Of a stretch of 64,000 nucleotides of DNA, positions 46,635 to 55,193 are shown one piece after another. Under the pieces are notes generated by a model. It searched no databases. It had not been told where the DNA came from and saw only the letters and a list, made by a program, of their open reading frames with translations. Numbering within the stretch: position 1 is the first letter of the stretch; the number at the start of each line of letters is the position of its first letter. The stretch is from positions 372,001-436,000 of the forward strand of contig NZ_JAKRWF010000001.1 of the NCBI RefSeq assembly GCF_022352215.1, written 5' to 3'. The translations under genes were made by a program, and so were the position numbers. The stretch is from Flavihumibacter cheonanensis. GTDB taxonomy: Bacteria; Bacteroidota; Bacteroidia; Chitinophagales; Chitinophagaceae.

Positions 46635-47835
46635 GATAACAGCCTCTTTTCAGAAGCTTAAAGAATTCTGTGAACAGGAAGAATTCAAGGGATATGATCC
46701 GTATGATGGGTTGAACAGCAGTTTTTTTCAAAAGCTTCCCTGGGCACCCAAAAATCGGTTTGCCCGTCTCGTATGGATACAGGCTTTCAAAAGAATGCCA
46801 TTGAACCTTCGTCCCGTTGTTGGTATAAAAAAAGAATACAATCCCAAAGCGTTGGGTATTTTCCTCTCAGGGTATTGTCAGTTATACAGGATGGATCCAA
46901 AAGAGGAATACCTGGAGCGGATTAGTTTTTTTGTAGATAAGATTATAGCCTCAGAAACACCAGGATACAGTGGCGCATGTTGGGGATATAACTTCGACTG
47001 GGAGTCGCGTGCTTTTTTTCAACCCAAATTTACACCCACGGTTGTTGCATCTTCTTTCATTGCGAATGCACTACTGGATGCTTACGATATTACAGCAGAA
47101 CAATGTCTGCTGGATAAAGCCAGAAGTACCTGTGATTTTTTCCTGAAAGATTTAAATCGGACAGAAGATACAGATGGCAACTTTGCTTTCTCCTATTCCG
47201 GTAATGATAAGGCTATTGTATTTAATGCATCCTTACTCGGAAGCCGGTTACTGGCAAGAGTGTATCATCATACCGGTGAGGAAGAATTAAAAATAATTGC
47301 CCGTAAATCTGTTGCCTTCTGTTGTAATCATCAGAAACCGGATGGCTCCTGGAGTTATGGTACCTATACCTTTCACCAGTGGATTGATAATTTTCACACC
47401 GGCTACAACCTGGAATGTTTAACAGATTACCGTGATTTTACAGGAGATAGAAGTTTTGATGCGGTTATTGAAAAAGGATTGGATTATTATTTAAAAACCT
47501 TCTTCACCAGTGAAGGGATTTCAAAATACTATAGTAACAAAACCTATCCAATAGATATTCACGCTCCTACACAGCTGGTTATTACGCTTGCCAAACTGAA
47601 TCGGTTCCAGGAGCACAGGGCACTTATAGATAAAGTAGTGAACTGGACAATTGATCACATGCAGGACCCACGTGGTTATTTCTATTATCAAATCAACAAA
47701 TATTTTCATTCCCGGATTCCTTATATGCGTTGGTCACAATCCTGGATGTTTTACGCATTGGCTATTTATTTACGACAGGTAAAGGAATTATCACGCCAGT
47801 CTAATCCCCGAGTTACTCATGAAAATTTGGTTTGA
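46624..47835 (+). CDS. Helical-toroid (six-hairpin glycosidase-like) protein of unknown function
   Basis: 403 residues from the ATG at 46624; a TTG three codons upstream is also in frame but less likely. Repeated helical hairpins with aromatic/acidic motifs (CWGYNFDWESRAFFQPKFTP, DGNFAFSYSGNDKAIVFNAS, DGSWSYGTYTFHQWIDNFHT, MRWSQSWMFYALAIYLR) suggest an (alpha/alpha)6 barrel like glycan hydrolases, lyases or epimerases. No signal peptide, so it acts in the cytoplasm. Translationally overlapped on both sides (11 and 17 bp), within the sugar-modification block. Confidence 0.75.
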   Translation: MSNKITASFQKLKEFCEQEEFKGYDPYDGLNSSFFQKLPWAPKNRFARLVWIQAFKRMPLNLRPVVGIKKEYNPKALGIFLSGYCQLYRMDPKEEYLERISFFVDKIIASETPGYSGACWGYNFDWESRAFFQPKFTPTVVASSFIANALLDAYDITAEQCLLDKARSTCDFFLKDLNRTEDTDGNFAFSYSGNDKAIVFNASLLGSRLLARVYHHTGEEELKIIARKSVAFCCNHQKPDGSWSYGTYTFHQWIDNFHTGYNLECLTDYRDFTGDRSFDAVIEKGLDYYLKTFFTSEGISKYYSNKTYPIDIHAPTQLVITLAKLNRFQEHRALIDKVVNWTIDHMQDPRGYFYYQINKYFHSRIPYMRWSQSWMFYALAIYLRQVKELSRQSNPRVTHENLV

Positions 47836-48844
47836 TCTATCCAATTCCCCGCATATCAACATGTTTCATGACATGATCAGGGATCTTGAATCCCGGGGGC
47901 ATGAAGTGTTGATTACCTGCAGGCCACTTGCGAATACAATTGACCTGCTGAAACAACGAAATCTGGAGCATCATGTAGTGGGAGAGCATTACGGTAAGAA
48001 CCTATACAAGAAATTATTCGGATATCCGATCAGGGTAAATCAACTCAGAAAGTTTTTAAAGAATAAGCATATTGACCTTGCTGTTTCGCAGTCTTCTTTT
48101 CATTCTCCGGTAGTTGCAAAATTACTCGGAGTTCCTTCCATTTATACGAATGATAATGAACATGCAATGGGGAATATCCCTTGTTTCATGTTTGCTAACC
48201 TCGTGTTGATACCGGAAAATCTGCCAGTTGAAAAAATTGTCAAAAAAGGAGGATCAGCCAAACGGATCAAACAATATCCGGGTGTAAAGGAAGGGATCTA
48301 TCTCTGGCAGAAAGGGGAGCAGATACATGTGGCCAGAAAGCAAAATCCGCCGGATAATAAAACTATTTATGTTCGTCCGGAGCCCTTGACAGCACAGTAT
48401 TACAAAGGGGGATTGAATTTCCTGGACAGTACCTTGGAGGCATTGCAAGATCGTTTTTCAATTACGATATTACCCAGGGATAAAACACAACTCGAACATT
48501 ACCGGCAATCCAAATTTTCGGGTATACGGGTTCCGGATAAACCGATGCATTTTGATCAGATAGCAAAAGAATGCAGTTTGTTTATCGGCGCTGGTGGATC
48601 CATGACTCGAGAACTGGCTATTTTGGGAATCCCAACCATTTCTGTATACCAGGATGAGTTATTGGAGGTTGATAAATTTTTGCTGGAAGAAGGAATTATG
48701 GCACATGAGCCCAACCTGAAACCGGAAACAGTTGAGCAGATGATACAGTCGCTGGAAAACAAAGAACCGGATTTGCAACTGATGCAAAAAGGCAAACAGG
48801 CATACGATTTATTTATAAGTGAAATATTAAACTACAACAGATAA
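47819..48844 (+). CDS. DUF354-family GT-B-like protein
   Basis: 341 residues. MKIWFDLSNSPHINMFHDMI and GHEVLITCRPLANTIDLL match the DUF354 N-terminus. DNEHAMGNIPCFMFANLVLIPE and FIGAGGSMTRELAILGIPTISVYQ match its central and C-terminal blocks, which resemble the WecB/glycosyltransferase GT-B fold. The activity of DUF354 proteins is not established; a glycosyltransferase or epimerase role is likely. Ends in a 1-bp TAATG overlap with the next gene. Confidence 0.85.
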   Translation: MKIWFDLSNSPHINMFHDMIRDLESRGHEVLITCRPLANTIDLLKQRNLEHHVVGEHYGKNLYKKLFGYPIRVNQLRKFLKNKHIDLAVSQSSFHSPVVAKLLGVPSIYTNDNEHAMGNIPCFMFANLVLIPENLPVEKIVKKGGSAKRIKQYPGVKEGIYLWQKGEQIHVARKQNPPDNKTIYVRPEPLTAQYYKGGLNFLDSTLEALQDRFSITILPRDKTQLEHYRQSKFSGIRVPDKPMHFDQIAKECSLFIGAGGSMTRELAILGIPTISVYQDELLEVDKFLLEEGIMAHEPNLKPETVEQMIQSLENKEPDLQLMQKGKQAYDLFISEILNYNR

Positions 48845-49854
48845 TGGTAAAAGTCGGATTGATCGGAGCGGGTAAAATGGGAATCTCTCATCTCGCAATT
48901 TTGGGTGCGCATCCGGATGCTGAAGTGGTGGGTGTTTGTGATACCTCCAAAATGGTAATAGAAGCATTGGAAAAATACAGTCCGTTTCCCTGTTTTACAG
49001 ATTATAAAAAAATGCTGCAGCAATCCAAACCGGATGCAGTAGTGGTAGCGGTTCCTACCAAATATCATGCTTCCATGGTGAAGGAATTATTGCAGATGGG
49101 AATACATGTATTTGTAGAAAAACCTTTCTGTCTTCGTCCCGAAGAAGGAGTGGAGCTGATTCAACTGGCAAAGTCCAGAAACCTGGTAAACCAGGTGGGA
49201 TATCATAACAAATTTGTAGGCACATTTGAAGAAGTAAAACGTTTGTTGAATGCTGGTGCCATTGGTGATATTTATCATTTTATGGGGCAGGCATACGGTC
49301 CGGTGGTGATCAAGCCAAAACAGGATACCTGGCGCTCCAATCCCGAAGAAGGAGGGGGCTGTTTAATGGACTACGCATCGCATGTAATTGATTTAATTAA
49401 CTACCTGCTTTCACCAGTAAAGTCGGTTCAAAGCAGCAGTCTTAAATCGATCTTTTCAAAACAGGTAGATGATGCTGTTTATGCCATGATGTCGTTACAA
49501 AATGGGGTATCCGGAATTTTATCTGTAAACTGGAGTGATGAAACGCATCGTAAGATGACGACCTCTGTCAGCATAAATGGAACAAAAGGAAAAATTGTTT
49601 CAGATGCGAATGAGTTAAAAGTATATTTCAAAGATGCCGCCTGTCCTGCAGGTTACAGTCGCGGCTGGAATGTTAAATATGTTACCGACCTGACTGCTCC
49701 TGTTGATTATTATCTCCGTGGAGAAGAATATTCTGCGCAAATGGATCACTTTATTAAAGCGATCCAGGGTAAGGTGCCGAATGAGGTGAACTCATTTGAA
49801 TCCGCAGCAAAAACAGACAATGCCATTGCCTTAATCAGAAAAGCACAACAGTGA
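48844..49854 (+). CDS. Gfo/Idh/MocA-family NAD(P)-dependent oxidoreductase
   Basis: 336 residues. The N-terminal Rossmann domain starts VKVGLIGAGKMGISHLAILG; HVFVEKPFCLRPEEG carries the conserved EKP motif; GGGCLMDYASHVIDLINYLL has the catalytic-region His. Similar enzymes in polysaccharide loci oxidise the 3-position of nucleotide sugars or act on cyclitols; the substrate here is unknown. Overlaps the next gene by one base. Confidence 0.92.
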   Translation: MVKVGLIGAGKMGISHLAILGAHPDAEVVGVCDTSKMVIEALEKYSPFPCFTDYKKMLQQSKPDAVVVAVPTKYHASMVKELLQMGIHVFVEKPFCLRPEEGVELIQLAKSRNLVNQVGYHNKFVGTFEEVKRLLNAGAIGDIYHFMGQAYGPVVIKPKQDTWRSNPEEGGGCLMDYASHVIDLINYLLSPVKSVQSSSLKSIFSKQVDDAVYAMMSLQNGVSGILSVNWSDETHRKMTTSVSINGTKGKIVSDANELKVYFKDAACPAGYSRGWNVKYVTDLTAPVDYYLRGEEYSAQMDHFIKAIQGKVPNEVNSFESAAKTDNAIALIRKAQQ

Positions 49855-50735
49855 TGAAGATGGAAAGAATATTATTCGGAGATAACCAGTTTTTTGCGGT
49901 CAACCATATTTCAGATGAAAAGTCGATGGCGCAGTCTATCCGCTTTAAGGATGATGCTGCCATCATTAAGACGCTGGATCATGCTATGGAAGCGGGCATC
50001 CAGACCTTTATGTGTACTACCCACGACCGGATAGCCAATATTTGCGAGGTGATCCGGCAGCAACCGGAAAAATATAAGGATTTCAAGATTTATCCCTGTA
50101 TGCCTTATGCGCATAAGTATGCCAATGCTGTTACGGAATTGGGCATCATGGGTACCATCAAACAATATGTTCCCGGTAACTTTTTTGGTTCCCTATTCAA
50201 GGGAGGGGTAGCCTTCCTGTCTAAGGATTTTCTTTCCATCATGGAATTACTGATTGATGCTGAAATGAAAATGTTCAAGGGCATCAATACACCTGTTATT
50301 TTTTTACAGAACGTAGTTACTGATTTGTTACTTGGATTGGGCATGAAAGATATCCTGGTTGCCTTTCATGATTATGTGAAAAAGAAGTACAATGCGGAAG
50401 CCGGATTTATTACGATGAACATGCCTGCTTTGTTAAATATGCTGGAAGAAGGTGGTGTTAAGAACCCGATAATTTGTGCATCTATCAACAAGGTCGGATT
50501 CCGTATGTCAGGTGGTAAGGAGTTGTACGAAGAAACCCTTCGCACCCGGCAGTTCCGGGCCATTGCCATGCAGGTACTTGCCGGAGGAGCAGTGTCTCCG
50601 AAAGAAGCAATCGAATACGTATGCGGATTACCGAATATAGAATCCATTTTGTTTGGTGCTTCTTCGAGGACAAATATCAATGATACAGTATCCCTGATTC
50701 ATAAATATGACCAGGTTTACACTACTACCCCTTAA
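49854..50735 (+). CDS. TIM-barrel-like protein of unknown function
   Basis: 293 residues from the ATG at 49854 (TGATG overlap); a GTG one codon upstream is also possible. The order of beta-alpha elements and the C-terminal block LPNIESILFGASSRTNINDTVSL resemble the end of aldo-keto-reductase-like barrels, but no catalytic tetrad is evident. Other visible segments are ILFGDNQFFAVNHIS, MEAGIQTFMCTTHDRI and FITMNMPALLNMLEEGGVKNP. I do not recognise a characterised family. Position suggests a sugar-modifying step. Confidence 0.7.
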   Translation: MKMERILFGDNQFFAVNHISDEKSMAQSIRFKDDAAIIKTLDHAMEAGIQTFMCTTHDRIANICEVIRQQPEKYKDFKIYPCMPYAHKYANAVTELGIMGTIKQYVPGNFFGSLFKGGVAFLSKDFLSIMELLIDAEMKMFKGINTPVIFLQNVVTDLLLGLGMKDILVAFHDYVKKKYNAEAGFITMNMPALLNMLEEGGVKNPIICASINKVGFRMSGGKELYEETLRTRQFRAIAMQVLAGGAVSPKEAIEYVCGLPNIESILFGASSRTNINDTVSLIHKYDQVYTTTP

Positions 50736-50744
50736 TACTCGTAC

Positions 50745-51839
50745 ATGAAAATTACCATTGTTGCGGGTGCACGCCCCAACTTTATGAAAATTGCACCGAT
50801 CATTAAATCAATCCATTGTCGTAAAGCGGCAGGTGCGTCTATCGAATACCGGCTTGTTCATACTGGCCAGCATTACGATAAAAAGATGAGTGCTGACTTC
50901 TTTGAACAATTGGGAATTCCGGAACCGCATGCCAACCTCGAGGCAGGAGGTGGAAGCCAGGCCGAGCAAACTGCAGCCATCATGGTGCGATTTGAAAAAG
51001 AACTCCAGGAGCATCGCCCCAATCTAATCCTGGTGGTAGGAGATGTAACCTCTACTATGGCCTGTACCATAACAGCTAAAAAACTTTGTATTGATGCTGT
51101 ACATGTGGAAGCGGGTATCCGGTCCGGAGATATGACCATGCCTGAGGAAATCAACCGGATTGTGACGGATTCCATTACGGATCATTTTTTTACTACCAGT
51201 GAAGTTGCCAATGAACACCTTCGCAAATCAGGTGTGGCTGACAACCGCATTCATTTTGTTGGCAATACGATGATTGATACGCTGCACCAGAATCTTAACA
51301 GACTGGTACAACCTGAACTTTGGAATGCAGCTGCATTACAGGAAAAGAAGTATTTCTTGCTAACCTTGCATCGTCCTGCGAATGTGGATGATCCGGCCAA
51401 CCTGAATCACTTATTGGATACCATTATGCGTTGCACCGGTGATTTGCCAGTTGTGTTCCCCGTGCATCCAAGAACAAAAAAAATTCTAGACAGTATCGGT
51501 TTTCAGAATGAAAAACTAGTGCTGGCAGAACCCATGCCATACCTTGAATTTATATACCTGGTAAAAAATGCGCTGGCTGTGATTACGGATTCAGGTGGCA
51601 TTACTGAGGAAGCTACAGTTTTGCATGTACCCTGTATGACGATGCGGGATTCTACAGAAAGGCCTGAAACGGTGACGATGGGTACCAATGAACTCATTGG
51701 TACAGATCCCACCAAATTGGAACCGTATCTTGAAAAAATAATGAAGGGGGCTTGGAAAACAGGGGTTGTTCCTCCCCTGTGGGATGGAAAAACGTCGGAT
51801 CGGATCGTTAAAAAACTGGAAGAACTTTATAATTCATGA
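50745..51839 (+). CDS. wecB: Non-hydrolysing UDP-N-acetylglucosamine 2-epimerase
   Basis: 364 residues, GT-B-like epimerase converting UDP-GlcNAc to UDP-ManNAc. Motifs: GARPNFMKIAPI, YRLVHTGQHYDKKMSADFFE, VVGDVTSTMACTITAKKL, VEAGIRSGDMTMPEEINRIVTD, TLHRPANVD, VITDSGGITEEATVLHVP. Complete. No UDP-ManNAc dehydrogenase (WecC) lies in the window, so the ManNAc product is either used directly or processed by the neighbouring oxidoreductases. Overlaps the last gene of the locus by 4 bp. Confidence 0.95.
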   Translation: MKITIVAGARPNFMKIAPIIKSIHCRKAAGASIEYRLVHTGQHYDKKMSADFFEQLGIPEPHANLEAGGGSQAEQTAAIMVRFEKELQEHRPNLILVVGDVTSTMACTITAKKLCIDAVHVEAGIRSGDMTMPEEINRIVTDSITDHFFTTSEVANEHLRKSGVADNRIHFVGNTMIDTLHQNLNRLVQPELWNAAALQEKKYFLLTLHRPANVDDPANLNHLLDTIMRCTGDLPVVFPVHPRTKKILDSIGFQNEKLVLAEPMPYLEFIYLVKNALAVITDSGGITEEATVLHVPCMTMRDSTERPETVTMGTNELIGTDPTKLEPYLEKIMKGAWKTGVVPPLWDGKTSDRIVKKLEELYNS

Positions 51840-53221
51840 ACAGACTCTCCTACGTTTTTTACAGAACCATGTTATGGCTTTGGGATATCTTTTCCCTAAA
51901 TCTGGTTTTGATACTGGCAGGTTTTTTTATAAAACGGGCAGAAGCGTTTAGCCAGGCACCCTATCATGTTTTTTTTGCTGTCATCAACCTTGCGTGGATA
52001 GCATCTACTTATTTGACCGGACTTTATCTGGCACAGGATTGGCTGGATTTTGAAGGTTTCAGCAAACGAACTATTAAGGCTTATCTGATAACGCTGCTCA
52101 TATTATTCTTCTTCACGTTTATTTATCATTTCCCTTATTCTAGGTTATATATTCTCGTGGTGGTTGGTGGTTTTGCCGGTCTCCTGACAATCAACAGAAT
52201 CGCATTTAATATCCTGATCTTTTTTCTCCGGAGCAGGTTCCGTCTTCAGAAAAATGTAGTGATTCTTGGTTACAATGACAACTCAAAGCGCTTGCTCCGT
52301 TACTTTCGGGAAGAGTCCAAATTTGTTCATGTTGCCGGCTGTTTCGAAGACGAGGAAAGAGTAGTGCGTGATGAGAATTTTCCAATTAAGGGAAATCTGA
52401 CTGATGTAATGCCTTTTGTACTTGAAAATAAGGTAACTGAAATCTATTCTACGCTGGCACCTGAACACTTCCCGGATTTGTATGAGTTAGCCAAACAGGC
52501 CGAAAACCAGTTTGTGCATTTCCGTTTTGTTCCGGATTATAAAATCTTTGTCAATCGCAATATCTACGTGGATTTCATTGATAATATCCCAGTTTTATCA
52601 CTTCGCAATGAACCACTGGAAGATACCGGCAACCGGATTAAGAAAAGACTCTTTGATATCGCATTCAGCAGCCTGGTTATTTTATTCCTCTTATCCTGGC
52701 TGATTCCTATTATGGCCATACTGATTAAACTGAGTTCAAAAGGTCCAGTATTTTTTACGCAGATGCGATCCGGTAAAAGCAACCAGCCTTTCCTCTGTAT
52801 CAAGTTCAGGAGTTTGCGGATGAATGATGATGCCAACAAAAAACAGGTTACCCGCAATGATGACCGCGTTACCAAAATCGGACGGTTTATGCGGAAAACG
52901 AACCTGGATGAATTACCACAGTTTTTTAATGTATTTATGGGAGATATGTCGGTTGTAGGCCCGCGTCCGCACATGCTCAAGCATACCGAAGATTTCGCCA
53001 ATATTTACAAGCAATACATGATCCGTCATTTTGTGAAACCCGGAGTTACCGGCTGGGCACAGGTCAACGGATTTCGAGGTGAGATCACCGACAACCTCTT
53101 TCTGCAAAAGCGTATCGAGCATGATATCTGGTACATGGAAAACTGGACTCTCCTGCTGGATATGAAAATCATCCTAATGACCGCTTTTCTTTCTGTAAAA
53201 GGTGATAAGAACGCGTTCTGA
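51836..53221 (+). CDS. Polyprenyl-phosphate sugar-1-phosphate transferase (WcaJ-like initiator)
   Basis: 461 residues. Four N-terminal membrane helices, a Rossmann-like middle domain (NVVILGYNDNSKRLLRYF), a fifth helix (FDIAFSSLVILFLLSWLIPIMA), and the catalytic domain GPVFFTQMRSGKSNQPFLCIKFRSL, RKTNLDELPQFFNVFMGDMSVVGPRPHM. It moves a sugar-1-phosphate from a nucleotide sugar to undecaprenyl phosphate, the first step of repeat-unit assembly. Last gene of the EPS locus; its stop abuts the stop of the convergent HU-fold gene with no gap and no terminator. Confidence 0.95.
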   Translation: MNRLSYVFYRTMLWLWDIFSLNLVLILAGFFIKRAEAFSQAPYHVFFAVINLAWIASTYLTGLYLAQDWLDFEGFSKRTIKAYLITLLILFFFTFIYHFPYSRLYILVVVGGFAGLLTINRIAFNILIFFLRSRFRLQKNVVILGYNDNSKRLLRYFREESKFVHVAGCFEDEERVVRDENFPIKGNLTDVMPFVLENKVTEIYSTLAPEHFPDLYELAKQAENQFVHFRFVPDYKIFVNRNIYVDFIDNIPVLSLRNEPLEDTGNRIKKRLFDIAFSSLVILFLLSWLIPIMAILIKLSSKGPVFFTQMRSGKSNQPFLCIKFRSLRMNDDANKKQVTRNDDRVTKIGRFMRKTNLDELPQFFNVFMGDMSVVGPRPHMLKHTEDFANIYKQYMIRHFVKPGVTGWAQVNGFRGEITDNLFLQKRIEHDIWYMENWTLLLDMKIILMTAFLSVKGDKNAF

Positions 53222-54088
53222 TTAATTTCCTTCCTTTTCTACCAATACCTGTCGGCTTGCATAAAAAATCCGCAGGGAATCTTTGATCCGCGCCGTATCA
53301 GCAACGGTTGCAGGCAGTGAAAAATAGAGCCTGAAGGTGACAGAATCTGTCGTCTCCATTTTTACACCACTTTTGATGTCGATGAGCTGATTGTACCGAC
53401 GCAGCGCCCTTGCTTTTCTATTAGTGGTTTCAATGATGAATTTATAGCGATTGGCTGCTGTAACAGCGTTTAACCTGGTTGTATCAATCAGGGGGCGGCG
53501 ACTCACTGAATCAACTATTGCAACGGCTGTGGTATCGGTTTGCGGAACCGCTTCCGGCTGAATGCTGGTTACTGTTTCTGTGATTTCTTTTTCTGCTGCT
53601 CCTTTCTGCGACCATTTCCATCCTCCCCAGATCACGATGCCCAGTGTGGCTGCGATGCCCAAAAAGATCGCCCATTTCCTTCCATTTCCTGATCCCCCAT
53701 CATATCTCGGATTTTCCTCAAATACCGAAGTTTTTCTGGTCTCCGGCATACGCTCATCCAGTCGCTCCATTACCATGTCACCAGGCGTAAATTCAATGGA
53801 GCCCTCTTTCGCTTTTACCAGCGTACCAATTCCTTCCATATAAAGAGCCTTGCCGATATTGAGAAATTGACGGTTTAGCATAATATAGGACTCCAGATCG
53901 GATTTCGCCAGAGCGGTCATTTTACCTGTGTGGGTTCTGATAAACTCCACCAGTTCCGGATTCAGATCCGTATCTGCCGAATTGCTGAACTGAATACCCC
54001 CGTTTTCCATAGTAAACGTACCAATGCCTGGTAAACTCAGTTGCTTCTGCTGGTATAAGTATTGTGTGATGAGGTGATCAATTTTCAA
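53222..54088 (-). CDS. HU-fold (CCDC81-type) membrane protein
   Basis: About 288 residues from a TTG at 54088. The frame extends to another TTG at 54115 and has no early ATG. The first was preferred because the HU-like fold begins right there with KIDHLITQYLYQQKQLSLPGIGTF. Two HU-like segments (about 1-55 and 80-110; LYMEGIGTLVKAKEG) precede one membrane helix (WAIFLGIAATLGIVIWGGW). A periplasmic Thr/Ser-rich linker and a C-terminal domain of about 80 residues resembling SPOR follow (ANRYKFIIETTNRKARALRRYN). Such proteins are Bacteroidota-specific; function unknown, possibly envelope or septum. Confidence 0.75.
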   Translation of the reverse strand: MKIDHLITQYLYQQKQLSLPGIGTFTMENGGIQFSNSADTDLNPELVEFIRTHTGKMTALAKSDLESYIMLNRQFLNIGKALYMEGIGTLVKAKEGSIEFTPGDMVMERLDERMPETRKTSVFEENPRYDGGSGNGRKWAIFLGIAATLGIVIWGGWKWSQKGAAEKEITETVTSIQPEAVPQTDTTAVAIVDSVSRRPLIDTTRLNAVTAANRYKFIIETTNRKARALRRYNQLIDIKSGVKMETTDSVTFRLYFSLPATVADTARIKDSLRIFYASRQVLVEKEGN

Positions 54089-54141
54089 TGCAATCGAATA
54101 TTGGTTAAAGCACAAATTAAGTAAAAAAGAGCGGAGAGCTG

Positions 54142-54149
54142 TATTTTTG
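54142..54149 (+). promoter_or_regulatory. -7 element (TATTTTTG)
   Basis: An exact match to TAnnTTTG, 13 bp before the ATG at 54163. A CAGGA a few bases before the ATG may serve as ribosome-binding site. Confidence 0.5.
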
Positions 54150-54162
54150 CCAAAAGCCAGGA

Positions 54163-54486
54163 ATGCTTACAAAAGAAGAAAAAGATTTTATTATTTATTG
54201 GGAGCAAAACCGCGACCGTCAGAAAAAGACGTTCCGGCAGTGGCTGATCGGCCTTCCAATTGGCCTGTTGTTTGCTGTTCCCATTTTTCTGAATTATGCC
54301 CTGGGCTGGTATAAAAGAGCCGGAATGGTAGCCGGCAGCCAAAGCAGTCCGCTTATTCTGATCATCGCCATTTTGGCCATTATCACTTTTATGGCCATCT
54401 TTTACAAACAATACCAGTGGGATCAATACGAGCAGCGCTACCGGGAACTCAAAGTCCAGCAAGACCGCGAATCCTCCGAGACGTGA
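54163..54486 (+). CDS. Small two-helix membrane protein
   Basis: 107 residues. A charged N-terminus (LTKEEKDFIIYWEQNRDRQKKT) is followed by two membrane helices (WLIGLPIGLLFAVPIFLNYA and LILIIAILAIITFMAIFY) and a charged coiled-coil-like C-terminus (QYEQRYRELKVQQD). No recognised family. The last codons and stop lie inside a heptad repeat array, so the extreme C-terminus (ET) is encoded by repeat DNA. Confidence 0.7.
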   Translation: MLTKEEKDFIIYWEQNRDRQKKTFRQWLIGLPIGLLFAVPIFLNYALGWYKRAGMVAGSQSSPLILIIAILAIITFMAIFYKQYQWDQYEQRYRELKVQQDRESSET

Positions 54487-54526
54487 GATTTCAGACGTCA
54501 AACGTGAGACGTGAGATGTGAGAAGG
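54478..54526. repeat. Heptad repeat, 7 units
   Basis: GAGACGT, GAGATTT, CAGACGT, CAAACGT, GAGACGT, GAGATGT, GAGAAGG in perfect 7-bp register, starting within the last codons of the upstream gene. Four units are identical to units at 528 or 15611. Confidence 0.85.
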
Positions 54527-54566
54527 AACTCAACCTATCCATCCCACCTATGTCTTGCCTCTTCTC

Positions 54567-54626
54567 CTTTGACCTTTTTCCCTTTCACTTTCTTTCACCT
54601 TTCACCCTTCACTTTTCACCTTTCCA
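54567..54626. repeat. Pyrimidine-rich heptad repeat
   Basis: CTTTGAC, CTTTTTC, (C), CTTTCAC, (TTT), CTTTCAC, CTTTCAC, CCTTCAC, TTTTCAC, CTTTCCA. The units are approximate reverse complements of the purine heptads at 54478-54526, giving an inverted arrangement like the one at 528-625. Confidence 0.75.
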
Positions 54627-54671
54627 TGCAACATATCCTACCCTTTGCTGGTCTATACCAGTATCAATATC

Positions 54672-54679
54672 TATATTCG
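54672..54679 (+). promoter_or_regulatory. -7 element (TATATTCG) before the FKBP gene
   Basis: One mismatch to TAnnTTTG, 16 bp before the ATG at 54696. It supports that start over the upstream in-frame ATG at 54645. Confidence 0.4.
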
Positions 54680-54695
54680 CGCAAAAATTTGGGAA

Positions 54696-55178
54696 ATGGT
54701 GAAAAAGATAATCGTACTCCTGGGAGTTTGTTTAGTGGCAGTGAGCAGCTGGCATTGTAATAAGTCCGATGATAATAACAGTTGCACAGTTGTTCCCCCT
54801 GCTAATGAAGAGCAGGCTATTCTCGCCTACAATACAGCTAATAACATCAATGGTGTAAAAGATGAAACAGGCCTGTATTATGAAATAGTTGACCCGGGTA
54901 CAGGAGGGTCACCCAATCTTAATTCTCAGATCTTTATTAAGTACACCGGTAAACTGACCAATGGTACCGTATTTGACTCACAGAATGATCCGAACCGCAC
55001 CGGCTGGCGACTGGCTACCCTGATACCCGGCTGGCAGATTGCTATTCCAAAACTCAAAAAGACCGGCAAGATCAAAATGGTGGTACCATCTGCGCTTGCC
55101 TACGGTTGTCGCGATAATGGAAACATTCCCGCCAATTCTATCCTCTATTTTGAGGTTGAACTGGTAGACTTTTACTAA
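54696..55178 (+). CDS. FKBP-type peptidyl-prolyl isomerase, lipoprotein
   Basis: 160 residues from the ATG at 54696. The signal VKKIIVLLGVCLVAVSSWHC gives a lipidated Cys; starting 17 codons earlier would put extra residues before the signal. The FKBP domain shows IFIKYTGKLTNGTVFDSQ, LIPGWQIAIPKLKKTGKIKM, VVPSALAYGCRDNGNIPANS and LYFEVELVDF. It catalyses proline isomerisation of exported proteins in the periplasm. Stand-alone gene. Confidence 0.92.
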   Translation: MVKKIIVLLGVCLVAVSSWHCNKSDDNNSCTVVPPANEEQAILAYNTANNINGVKDETGLYYEIVDPGTGGSPNLNSQIFIKYTGKLTNGTVFDSQNDPNRTGWRLATLIPGWQIAIPKLKKTGKIKMVVPSALAYGCRDNGNIPANSILYFEVELVDFY

Positions 55179-55193
55179 GCCTCCGGATTTCCC

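Noticed and set aside
54518-54760. 80-codon open frame upstream of the FKBP gene
   Set aside because: It runs through the pyrimidine heptad repeat and overlaps the FKBP start in another frame; its composition (Phe/Pro/His/Ser) follows the repeat.
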